Source: Nitrososphaerales archaeon
Lineage (GTDB): Archaea > Thermoproteota > Nitrososphaeria > Nitrososphaerales > Nitrososphaeraceae
Direction of reading: 5' to 3'
Length of the DNA: 6,462 bases
NCBI GenBank assembly: GCA_029237515.1
Contig: JARBAV010000045.1
Coordinates: 1 to 6,462 of the forward strand
In this document: piece after piece, positions 1 to 6,335 of the stretch
Numbering within the stretch: the first letter of the stretch is position 1
Layout: every line of letters begins with the position of its first letter
The notes under the pieces: model-generated
Database searches by the model: none
Told to the model about the DNA's origin: nothing
The model's input: only the letters and a program-made list of their open reading frames with translations
Position numbers and translations under genes: made by a program

Positions 1-164
1 AGTTGGGTTTACTAGACAAAGATGACTTTCGGATATGGAGTAATAAAGAAGTCCGTGACTATTATAACGATGAAAGACATCGTATAGCAAAAGATACAGA
101 AGAAAAACAAAAACAATACGGTGTCACATATGAAATGGTTCTCTCACATTTTCCAGACATGTGA
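1..164 (+). CDS. C-terminal end of an unrecognised protein (5'-truncated by the window)
   Basis: A reading frame enters from the window edge (first full codon at position 3) and runs 53 codons to a TGA at 162-164. The visible tail is hydrophilic and strongly charged, rich in Asp, Glu, Lys and Tyr, with a likely helical stretch (DYYNDERHRIAKDTEEKQKQ) and the ending MVLSHFPDM. There is no membrane segment, Cys motif or recognisable catalytic motif. The long open run without stops in AT-rich DNA, and protein-like codon use, favour a real gene, but I do not recognise the family and assign no function. It is followed by 556 bp without an intact gene, so it is probably not co-transcribed with the HD gene at 721. 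Confidence 0.6.
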   Translation, partial: LGLLDKDDFRIWSNKEVRDYYNDERHRIAKDTEEKQKQYGVTYEMVLSHFPDM

Positions 165-171
165 CAGATAT

Positions 172-224
172 GTCCCGATGGTTAACACTCATTTCAGACG
201 CTTAAAAGTCCCGATAAGTTAACA
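172..224. repeat. Imperfect direct repeat, two copies
   Basis: GTCCCGAT-g-GTTAACA at 172-187 recurs as GTCCCGAT-aa-GTTAACA at 208-224. Each copy has an identical 8-mer and an identical 7-mer, with one versus two bases between them. The copies start 36 bp apart. GTTAAC is itself a palindrome. The pair sits just after the stop codon of the truncated gene at 164. Function is unknown; paired protein-binding sites or a leftover duplication are both possible. Confidence 0.55.
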
Positions 225-635
225 GAACCCTAAAATGCCAATCCGGAAGAAATACGAATGAATTGTCTAGGCGGTTGATTAAAAAGAGTATTTCGATAAA
301 ACACACAAGATTATTGGTGATAACGGGTGTACAGACATGATCACCGAACGTTGCCTCAAAGTTATAGATAAACTAATTCAGTTACGATAGGATATTGCAA
401 CGAACTTCAAGCAGAGCTGGGAATAAAAAATGAAAGACCTTCTGCTTCATGAAAATACTTCGACTTGGAGAGAATCCCTCCTAATCGCATGTTAATTATG
501 TGCTTGATTCTCGGTTTCAGGTTGGAATAGTGTTGTATTCCTGGAGGGAAAAACGACAACGTTTTAAAGGAAATTGCACTCACAGACAATGGCAAGAATA
601 TTAGTACCGCAGCTCGAGGGATAACGAGAGGTTGA
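218..635 (+). pseudogene. Possible decayed coding remnant, family unrecognised
   Basis: Three + strand frames overlap in a chain and each reads like protein. One frame runs 218-337 and contains NELSRRLIKKSI. A second runs 283-390 and contains TDMITERCLKVIDKLIQLR. A third runs 372-635 and contains CNELQAELGIKNERP, then an in-frame TGA at 450, a TAG at 528, and finally NDNVLKEIALTDNGKN before the TGA at 633. Charged and hydrophobic residues alternate as in helical proteins, and no frame has a good start codon. This pattern would suit a gene broken by frameshifts and stop mutations. Chance is a serious alternative, because short open stretches are expected in any intergenic DNA, and I recognise no family. 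Confidence 0.2.
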
Positions 636-720
636 GATAGATGAGCGAATCCATAATTATCTGTGATTTAATCAAAAATCGTCTAGCAAACCTTTTCTTT
701 AACTTCACACATATTATGAT

Positions 721-1449
721 ATGGAGTTGTCCATCGAATCGCTTAGTAAGGAATCCCTTCTTACGTTCTTAGAAAATGAAGCAAACATTCGAATGGATGG
801 TTTCCTTGAAAGCGCAATAGCTGTTGCCGAAGAAGTTCATGAGGGTGTTAATAGAGAAGACGGGATTTCTTCATTCTTAAATACCCATATCTGGCCCGTG
901 GCAAAGAATGTGACGGTTCATTACAGGCGGAATAACAAACCAATAACTACAGTAGAAATTGCGAGCGCAGTTCTACATGACGTCCTGGAAGATAATGATC
1001 GAATTCTTAATCTTTATGAAACAAGATCTTATGGATTTGACGCATATCTGCGATATCAGTTTGGAAGTCGCGTGCTTAATGTACTCCATACTTTAAAAAC
1101 TCCCACTCTGGATTCATACGGGAATAAGACCTCCAAGAAAGACATCGAGCAAGAAAGATTTCAGCATTATTGTGCTCATTTGGCCAATGCGGATTATGAT
1201 CTCAAGTGCATCAAGCTTATTGATCGGGTGAACAACATGAAGTTCATAGAGTATACTGCATCAACAAATAAGAAACCAGTAGTATATACGAAGATAAAAA
1301 GGTACCTTCTGGAAGCTGAAGACTTTTATCTAGCCTATACGATGCTACAGCCAAGGATGCCCGAGTTGTACAAGGAGTTAAGAGGCTTGTATGAACAATT
1401 GCGTTCCTATTATCTTGAGCAAACCTTAAGCCTACCTCAAGCTCAGTAG
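721..1449 (+). CDS. Stand-alone HD-domain phosphohydrolase, RelA/SpoT hydrolase (Mesh1-like) type
   Basis: This 242-residue soluble protein carries an HD-type metal-dependent phosphohydrolase domain of the RelA/SpoT family, which removes the 3'-pyrophosphate of (p)ppGpp; animal Mesh1 also acts on NADPH. Visible family motifs are H40/R45 (VHEGVNREDG; the R corresponds to the guanine-contacting Arg of RSH enzymes), H56 (NTHIWPVA), H86-D87 with E90-D91 (LHDVLEDND), and D168/N172 in KLIDRVNNM, matching the KLADRLHNM motif. The metal ligands H56, H86, D87 and D168 are therefore all present. No synthetase, TGS or ACT domain follows; the C-terminus is helical and charged. It is longer than Mesh1 (about 180 residues). 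The ATG at 721 has no Shine-Dalgarno, consistent with a short-leader or leaderless mRNA; a second Met (M25) is possible but would shorten the first helix. The substrate is inferred, not shown. Confidence 0.88.
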   Translation: MELSIESLSKESLLTFLENEANIRMDGFLESAIAVAEEVHEGVNREDGISSFLNTHIWPVAKNVTVHYRRNNKPITTVEIASAVLHDVLEDNDRILNLYETRSYGFDAYLRYQFGSRVLNVLHTLKTPTLDSYGNKTSKKDIEQERFQHYCAHLANADYDLKCIKLIDRVNNMKFIEYTASTNKKPVVYTKIKRYLLEAEDFYLAYTMLQPRMPELYKELRGLYEQLRSYYLEQTLSLPQAQ

Positions 1450-1540
1450 AAAATAATACATATTTATAATTCATATTATCTATTAAGGCAGATTATTTAC
1501 TCCAGTCTGTCTTTTTGTTGTAAAGGCTACCTGTGTTATC

Positions 1541-1558
1541 CCAAAGCCATTTAAAGGG
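1541..1558 (+). promoter_or_regulatory. Candidate BRE/TATA promoter of the ETF operon
   Basis: CCAAAG followed by CATTTAAAGG has the form of an archaeal BRE plus TATA box. A start about 25 nt downstream of the TATA centre (near 1553) falls at roughly 1578-1582, on the second in-frame ATG of etfB (1582). A weaker TATA-like word, TTTATAAT at 1463-1470, would give a leader of about 70 nt instead. Confidence 0.45.
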
Positions 1559-1563
1559 TATCT

Positions 1564-2472
1564 ATGGGTAGGTATGACTGCATGCCAGTACGACCTTTGA
1601 ACGTTGGAGTAATAGTCAAATTAGAGCCGGACTTTAGTGAAGGAAACGTAAGCTATAATCCAGATGGCACTCTTAACAGGGCAGAAACCAAAAATATACT
1701 TGGCCCTCATAGTGCCGCAGCTACACTGGCCGCGTTTTATTGTAAGGTGAAATATGCTGCTAGAGTAGCAATTGGTACGATGGGACCACCAATCGCTAAT
1801 CAGGCACTGAAACAGGCTCAAATCATTTCTAATGCAGACGAACTACATTTGTACAGTGATAGAATATTTGCCGGCGCCGATACCTTGGCGACCGCAGAAG
1901 TGCTTAGGCTAGGCGTATCACGTATGAACAACGGATTGGGCGCAGATATCGTCATTTCTGGTCATCGAGCATCAGACGGCGAAACTGGTCAAACCGGTCC
2001 ACAGACTGCGTGGAAGCTGGGTTATCCGTTCATAGGAAATGTCATAGATTTTCAAATCGACCCAGAGAATAGAAGTATACATGCTAAACGATTCATTTCA
2101 TTATACGGGTTTTATGATGTGATAGAAGAAATTCAGGCACCTCTACCAGTTTTCATATCAGCTGATCCATCATACAAACCATCATTTGACACCGTATCAG
2201 AGAGGCTTTCTTTGGCGAGAAATCTCAACGAAGCCAGAAGCAAGGCCGAGAATTTTGAAAAGTATCTTCAAGTATATAACTCGGAAGCTCTAGGAGCAGA
2301 TCCTAGATTTGTTGGTCTCCCAGGCTCGCCGACGATTGTGTATAAAGTAGAAAAGATTCCAAAGGCTAAGGCCAAGAGAAGGGTCGAGTTTATTGATGGG
2401 AATGACACAGCTCAACTCGATATGGCTGCGGAAAAACTTCTTCAACTTATGACGGAGGCCCCAATAAAATGA
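1564..2472 (+). CDS. etfB: Electron transfer flavoprotein beta subunit (FixA/EtfB)
   Basis: This is the beta subunit of the heterodimeric electron transfer flavoprotein; it packs on EtfA and binds the AMP or second FAD. Family signatures are the N-terminal strand NVGVIVKLEPD (13-23), TMGPPIANQAL (72-82), the SDRIFAGADTLATAEVL stretch (98-114) and DGETGQTGPQTAWKLGYP (138-155), where the nucleotide phosphates bind. The length of 302 is a little above the usual 250-280, owing to a longer C-terminal arm (about 240-302) that should wrap around EtfA. The first ATG (1564) lies only about 10 nt after the candidate TATA box, so translation may start at the second in-frame ATG (1582, residue 7), where the conserved part begins. 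The stop overlaps the etfA start (ATGA), indicating translational coupling. The signatures look closer to bifurcating-type EtfB than to the mammalian type. Confidence 0.95.
   Translation: MGRYDCMPVRPLNVGVIVKLEPDFSEGNVSYNPDGTLNRAETKNILGPHSAAATLAAFYCKVKYAARVAIGTMGPPIANQALKQAQIISNADELHLYSDRIFAGADTLATAEVLRLGVSRMNNGLGADIVISGHRASDGETGQTGPQTAWKLGYPFIGNVIDFQIDPENRSIHAKRFISLYGFYDVIEEIQAPLPVFISADPSYKPSFDTVSERLSLARNLNEARSKAENFEKYLQVYNSEALGADPRFVGLPGSPTIVYKVEKIPKAKAKRRVEFIDGNDTAQLDMAAEKLLQLMTEAPIK
2454..2458 (+). promoter_or_regulatory. Shine-Dalgarno for etfA
   Basis: GGAGG, complementary to the CCUCC of the 16S rRNA 3' end, lies 10 nt before the etfA ATG and inside the etfB coding sequence. Internal operon genes here appear to use a ribosome binding site, unlike the first gene. 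Confidence 0.6.
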
Positions 2473-3704
2473 GCGAATCGACACCAAATTTAGAATCGAA
2501 TTATAATAATTTGGCTGGGATTGAACCTTATCAACATCTCTATGTTGTGATAGAGCACGAGGAAGGCATTCCCGTGCCGGTCAGCTTGGAAATGCTAGGT
2601 GAGGCAAGAAGACTAATGGATGATTTCAATGCTAAATACTCAAGTAATGAAAAAGTGGTTGCAGTAGTACTAGGAGATAATGTTAGAAACTTGTGTGAGG
2701 ATTTAATCAAGTCTGGTGCAGATGCTGTGGTGTATGCAAATAGTCCTTCATTAAGATACTATACCAACTTATTGTACACAAAGATAATCTGTCAAATAGC
2801 TGAAGACAAAAATGTCGCGAGATCGATCTCTCCACTTAGTTCTGAAAATTTCAAAAAACCCAGGTACATGTTCTTCTCGGCAGATAACACCGGACGGCAT
2901 TTATCTTCAACCGTGATGGCACAACTCGAGTCTGGGCTAGCATCCGATATTAATAAATTGGTGATTTCGGACCTCGAAATTAGGCACGAACACAAAACAA
3001 AAGGTCAGCTTACTAAGTACGAAAAAACACTGGAAATGTATAGGCCAGACTTTTCTGGGTTCCTGTGGACTACTATCTTATGCCTTGATAATAGGAATCC
3101 TTCCATCGCTAGAGAGTATCATCCTCAGTCGTGCAGTATCATTCCCGGGGTCTTTGAGCCAATAGCTAAGGAGGATGAGCGGACAGGGACTATTATAGAA
3201 TTTGAACCCCAGATTTCCGATGAAGATTTGAGAGTCAAGGTTCTAAGTAGAAACATTATAAAATCTACAATTGATTTTGAGAGTTGCAAAATCATAGTTA
3301 GTTATGGTCGAGGGATAAGAGATTCTCCTGAGGAGAATTTCAAATTGATTGAACAGTTTGCTAAATCACTCAACGCAGAGATCGGCATATCTCTTCCAAT
3401 TTCAAAGAGACCTTACCAGACTAAGGATCAACGCTTACTGTCCTACATGATTCCAGAACGGGTGATCGGTACTAGTGGCAGAAAAGTTTCACCTGTTGTA
3501 TATATTGCCATAGGTATCAGTGGGGCGGTTCAACACATTGCAGGAATGAAAGAATCGGGATTTGTGGTCGTGATAAATCCCGACACTGATGCAGCATTTA
3601 GAGATGAATGTGACCTATTCATAAAAGGTCGAATGGAACAGGTTTTGCCCGTTCTCACCGAGCTTATTAAAAAACGTATGCTAACGATTGAGAAGAGGGC
3701 TTAA
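2469..3704 (+). CDS. etfA: Electron transfer flavoprotein alpha subunit (FixB/EtfA)
   Basis: This is the alpha subunit of ETF, which holds the electron-transferring FAD. An N-terminal alpha/beta domain (about 22-170; HLYVVIEHEEG, then LGEARRL) precedes the C-terminal FAD domain (about 272-400). FAD-site motifs are VSYGRGI (277-283), IGISLP (305-310), IGTSGRKVSP (333-342), YIAIGISGAVQHIAGM (345-360) and INPDTDAA (369-376). At 411 residues it is longer than the usual 310-340: about 20 extra residues at the start and added loops, including about 11 residues between IGISLP and IGTSG. The FAD-contacting Arg that follows Ser in most family members (SR) is Leu309 here. It overlaps etfB by 4 bp and ends 3 nt before the fixC-fixX start, so the three are one operon. 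The family call is secure; effects of the Arg loss are inference. Confidence 0.94.
   Translation: MSESTPNLESNYNNLAGIEPYQHLYVVIEHEEGIPVPVSLEMLGEARRLMDDFNAKYSSNEKVVAVVLGDNVRNLCEDLIKSGADAVVYANSPSLRYYTNLLYTKIICQIAEDKNVARSISPLSSENFKKPRYMFFSADNTGRHLSSTVMAQLESGLASDINKLVISDLEIRHEHKTKGQLTKYEKTLEMYRPDFSGFLWTTILCLDNRNPSIAREYHPQSCSIIPGVFEPIAKEDERTGTIIEFEPQISDEDLRVKVLSRNIIKSTIDFESCKIIVSYGRGIRDSPEENFKLIEQFAKSLNAEIGISLPISKRPYQTKDQRLLSYMIPERVIGTSGRKVSPVVYIAIGISGAVQHIAGMKESGFVVVINPDTDAAFRDECDLFIKGRMEQVLPVLTELIKKRMLTIEKRA
3695..3698 (+). promoter_or_regulatory. Probable Shine-Dalgarno for fixC-fixX
   Basis: GAGG at the end of etfA, 9 nt before the ATG at 3708, supports that start. No conserved residues are lost, because the Rossmann strand begins at residue 4. 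Confidence 0.4.
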
Positions 3705-3707
3705 GAC

Positions 3708-5585
3708 ATGGAGAAATATGATGTCGCAGTCGTCGGTGGTGGAACCAGTGGTCTTACTGCATTACGCCAACTCGCAAACCTTGGAAAACAGGCTATTTTG
3801 CTCGAAGCAGGGAGTACCACAGGAACTAAGAATGTTTCGGGGGGGATTCTTTACTCCAAGAAGCCGAAGAATGGTAGAGTTTATAATATAGAAGATGTAT
3901 TTGGAAGGGAATTTATTGACGAGGCCCCATTCGAGCGTGCTATTACGCAATACATCTTGCACGCCACATCTAAGGATAAATTGTACTCGATTGATTTAAC
4001 TCCAGTTCACGAATATCAGATTAATTATGCTTACTCTGTTTTACTAAGTAAACTCGTACCATGGCTTGCCAAAGAGGCAAGCGACATGTCAGAAAAGATG
4101 GGGGGAGGGATAATATCTGGGGTCCATGTGCGATCAATTAGATGGGAAACGGGTAGCAATGATACTGTGATAGAGACAGATGAACTGGAGCCATTTAGAG
4201 TAAGGGCAGTCATTGCAGCTGATGGTACAAACTCTGAACTAGCGGATGTTACCCAATCAAGGAACAAGTTCTCTTCCGAACAACTATACCAAGGAGTAAA
4301 GGTCGTAATCAAGCTACCTGAAACAATTTTGGAAGACAGGTTTAGTATTACAAGTGAGGAAGGTGCCGCGCATTTGTTTGCGGGCGATGTGACTATGAAT
4401 CATATAGGCGGGGGTTTTTTGTATACGAATAGAGACACTATTTCTCTTGGCGCAGTATATCACATGGACTCAATGATGGAGAATCCGGTTGAACCTTCAC
4501 GATTAATCGATGCTTTGATACGAAATCAATTTGTAGCAGAATTCATCAAAGACAGGGTTCCAACACGAAAGGCTAATCAAGCCTTGATCTCAAAGGATGA
4601 AGAGATTCGCCAGCATTTCATGGCAGTCAAGTTACTAAAGACATGGAACAATCTCCGTTCTGATTACTATTCTAGAGATGGAATCAAGCGACTAATTGAG
4701 AGCGGCAAATATAAGACAAGGGAAGAGATTGAGAGTAGAATCAACAATCTAGAGAAGGAGTTAGTAGAAAAATACAACTGTGAATTTGGTGATAATTATG
4801 TAGAATTAGAATACAGCGCTAGATTGATTCCCGATGGCAAGCGATGTAGAATGAAAACGCCATACTATAAAAATGTACTATTCGTAGGCGATGCAGCGGG
4901 TCGTGGAGTGTTTATTGGTCCCAGAATTGAGGGGCTTAATGTAGGTATAGATGATGCAGTAAGGGCAGCTAACGCTGTCGCACGATCTCTAGATAGGAAC
5001 AATTTTGATGAACAATATCTTGGGAGTTTCTATACAAAATCTGTTGAAGAGAGCCCCTATACAAGAGATATGAAGGAAATTGACAAGGAGTACCTGAAGA
5101 TTTTCCTTGATTGCAGCAAGCATATCCCAAAAGATATAGTCGGTTCAAGATATGGAATGATTTTCAAGTTGATGTCCAGCAGCACCTTAAGAGGCATTGC
5201 GGTAGGATTTGCAAATATGCTCGGATTCGACCGCCTATTACCTTTGGTTGAATCCGTTGATACCTATGTGAACGTTCCTGTTGAGATAGCTGAAAGGCTA
5301 GGCAGGCACGTTGACAGTAATTATATTCCAAATACTCCATCATTGCAAGAAAGGATCGCGAAACTGGATTACGATGACGACTCTGTGCCGCATATCCAGG
5401 TTACAAAACCTAGAAGTGAATTCATGCAAAAGATGGTATCTTTATGTCCTACGCGCTGCTACAGTAGCGAAAATGGAGATGTAATCTTGCAACACGAGGG
5501 GTGCATAGAGTGTGGTACTTGTGCATATGATACCTTATGGAGGCACCCTCGTGGTGTTAAGGGCGTCTCATATAAGTATGGGTAG
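3708..5585 (+). CDS. fixCX: FixC-FixX fusion: ETF:quinone oxidoreductase-like flavoprotein with C-terminal [4Fe-4S] domain
   Basis: This protein should accept electrons from EtfAB through FAD and a [4Fe-4S] cluster and reduce membrane quinone. Residues 1-530 are FixC-like: FAD-binding GGGTSG (10-15) with the acidic E33 ending strand 2, KNVSGGILY (41-49), second FAD motif ADGTNS (171-176), EYSARLIPDG (368-377), and VGDAAG (393-398) followed by IEGLNVGIDDA. Residues about 540-625 are FixX: four cluster ligands C580, C599, C602 and C605 (GCIECGTC), then WRHPRGVKGVSYKYG as in FixX ends. In many bacteria FixC (about 430) and FixX (about 95) are separate genes; the joined order resembles eukaryotic ETF-QO. 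Oddities are a charged insertion of about 75 residues (about 288-363) and an extra Cys, C584. No clear transmembrane helix is seen; peripheral membrane binding through hydrophobic patches is typical of the family. Confidence 0.94.
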   Translation: MEKYDVAVVGGGTSGLTALRQLANLGKQAILLEAGSTTGTKNVSGGILYSKKPKNGRVYNIEDVFGREFIDEAPFERAITQYILHATSKDKLYSIDLTPVHEYQINYAYSVLLSKLVPWLAKEASDMSEKMGGGIISGVHVRSIRWETGSNDTVIETDELEPFRVRAVIAADGTNSELADVTQSRNKFSSEQLYQGVKVVIKLPETILEDRFSITSEEGAAHLFAGDVTMNHIGGGFLYTNRDTISLGAVYHMDSMMENPVEPSRLIDALIRNQFVAEFIKDRVPTRKANQALISKDEEIRQHFMAVKLLKTWNNLRSDYYSRDGIKRLIESGKYKTREEIESRINNLEKELVEKYNCEFGDNYVELEYSARLIPDGKRCRMKTPYYKNVLFVGDAAGRGVFIGPRIEGLNVGIDDAVRAANAVARSLDRNNFDEQYLGSFYTKSVEESPYTRDMKEIDKEYLKIFLDCSKHIPKDIVGSRYGMIFKLMSSSTLRGIAVGFANMLGFDRLLPLVESVDTYVNVPVEIAERLGRHVDSNYIPNTPSLQERIAKLDYDDDSVPHIQVTKPRSEFMQKMVSLCPTRCYSSENGDVILQHEGCIECGTCAYDTLWRHPRGVKGVSYKYG

Positions 5586-5651
5586 GCGAATATTTAGTTC
5601 CAGTCCTTATCCAAGAAAGGAGATACATCAATCCATCAGGGTTGAATACTA

Positions 5652-6203
5652 TTAGCTAATCCACTTAATGGAACATCCGATTGACGGAAAAAAGTTTTTT
5701 TCGATGGCATTTCCTGAAATAAGTCTCATAACATTATTCTCTAGGATGGAAATCTTAGGACTCATCTCCGGATCGACTGCATCATTTATACGTCCATGAT
5801 ATGCAAGTTTACGATTGTCATCAAAAAGAAATGGATCTGGCGTACAAACTGCACCATACGATCTCGCTATAGTTTGAGTTTCGTCAATTAAATATGGGAA
5901 ATTAAGTTTGTACTCTTTTCCAAATTTGATCATATTATCAAAGCCTTCGTTCTCATAATTGGGATCGTTACTATTAATACCTATTGTTGCCAATTCATCA
6001 GTGGAAAACTTAGATTGAATCTGAACAAGGTCGCCAATCCTAGCTTTTACATAAGGACAATGGTTACAAATGAAGACGACCAACAATGTTTTGCTCTCCG
6101 AAAAATCTATTAAAGAGTATGTCTTTCCGTCAGTTCCCCGCAATTTAAAATGTGGAGCAGGTTGGCCGATCTTAAGGGTGTTTATGGATTCTGTTCTAAC
6201 CAT
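5652..6203 (-). CDS. Thioredoxin-fold PRX-like1 (AhpC/TSA-like) redox protein
   Basis: This 183-residue soluble protein has a thioredoxin-fold domain of the PRX-like1 type. The N-terminal PAPHFKLRGTDGKTYSL (15-31) is the AhpC/TSA-like opening. The active-site loop is FICNHCPYVKA (44-54) with C46 and C49. INSND (76-80), FPYLIDETQTIARSYGA (102-118), C120 with the cis-Pro segment TPDPFLFD, and the family's terminal GCSIKW (176-181, C177) complete the signature. Length and end match the family, so the gene looks intact. It probably acts as a thiol reductase or peroxidase, but the substrate is unknown for most of this family. The TATA box ends 25 nt before the ATG, supporting this start and a leaderless transcript. 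It is convergent with the ETF operon, with only 66 bp between stop codons; a functional link is not shown. Confidence 0.92.
   Translation of the reverse strand: MVRTESINTLKIGQPAPHFKLRGTDGKTYSLIDFSESKTLLVVFICNHCPYVKARIGDLVQIQSKFSTDELATIGINSNDPNYENEGFDNMIKFGKEYKLNFPYLIDETQTIARSYGAVCTPDPFLFDDNRKLAYHGRINDAVDPEMSPKISILENNVMRLISGNAIEKNFFPSIGCSIKWIS
5695..5701 (+). terminator. Possible oligo-T terminator for the ETF operon
   Basis: A run of seven T on the + strand lies about 110 nt after the fixC-fixX stop, inside the 3' end of the convergent gene. A preceding A6 run can pair with it. Archaeal polymerases often terminate at oligo-T tracts. The same bases encode residues of the convergent gene, so the run may simply be coding. 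Confidence 0.25.
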
Positions 6204-6226
6204 TCTAGGTAATATTGTTCCATATC

Positions 6227-6245
6227 TCTATAAAATGTTTTTTTT
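6227..6245 (-). promoter_or_regulatory. TATA box and upstream A-tract promoter of the PRX-like gene
   Basis: Read on the - strand, an A8 tract (6238-6245) precedes CATTTTATAG, with the TATA core at 6229-6235. The core ends 25 nt before the ATG at 6203, so the expected transcription start is at or within a few nt of the start codon. Confidence 0.55.
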
Positions 6246-6335
6246 ATTATTGTACCTTGGGTTTATAAGATGTCTATAACAAATTAAAATACAAATACTG
6301 AATCACTAAGTTAAAAAGAAAAGAGGTCTTTACTT

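Larger units (their letters stand above)
165..720. other. 556-bp stretch with no intact gene
   Basis: No intact gene of convincing quality lies here on either strand. The stretch holds an imperfect direct repeat (172-187 and 208-224), three overlapping stop-interrupted frames on the + strand that could be a decayed gene (about 218-635), a weak 6-bp inverted repeat AAAACG/CGTTTT at 550-565, and the presumed promoter of the HD gene near its right end. Possible TATA-like words are TTTAAT near 668 and TTTAAC near 698; neither is convincing. I saw no tRNA cloverleaf, riboswitch or insertion sequence ends. Confidence 0.6.

Noticed and set aside
407..595. 62-codon - strand open frame in the gap before the HD gene
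   Set aside because: It has no recognisable motif, no promoter or ribosome site that I could see, and an unremarkable composition. The + strand in this region looks at least as protein-like.
641..651. ATGAGCGAATC occurs both at 641 and at the etfA start (2469)
   Set aside because: A few exact 11-base matches are expected by chance in a window of this size.
1450..1563. AT-rich spacer with ATAATA/TATTAT inverted repeat considered as a riboswitch or operator
   Set aside because: The repeat is short and made only of A and T, as expected by chance in such DNA; the TATA-like promoter words explain the region better.
3688..3891. 67-codon + strand frame overlapping the start of fixC-fixX
   Set aside because: It covers the sequence encoding the Rossmann motif of FixC in another frame and carries no features of its own.
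4031..4312. 93-codon - strand open frame inside fixC
   Set aside because: It is the antisense shadow of a secure flavoprotein gene; its Ser/Pro-rich translation has no family features.
6070..6279. 69-codon + strand frame antisense to the PRX-like gene and its promoter
   Set aside because: Its hydrophobic tail comes from the AT-rich promoter region; the - strand gene explains this DNA.
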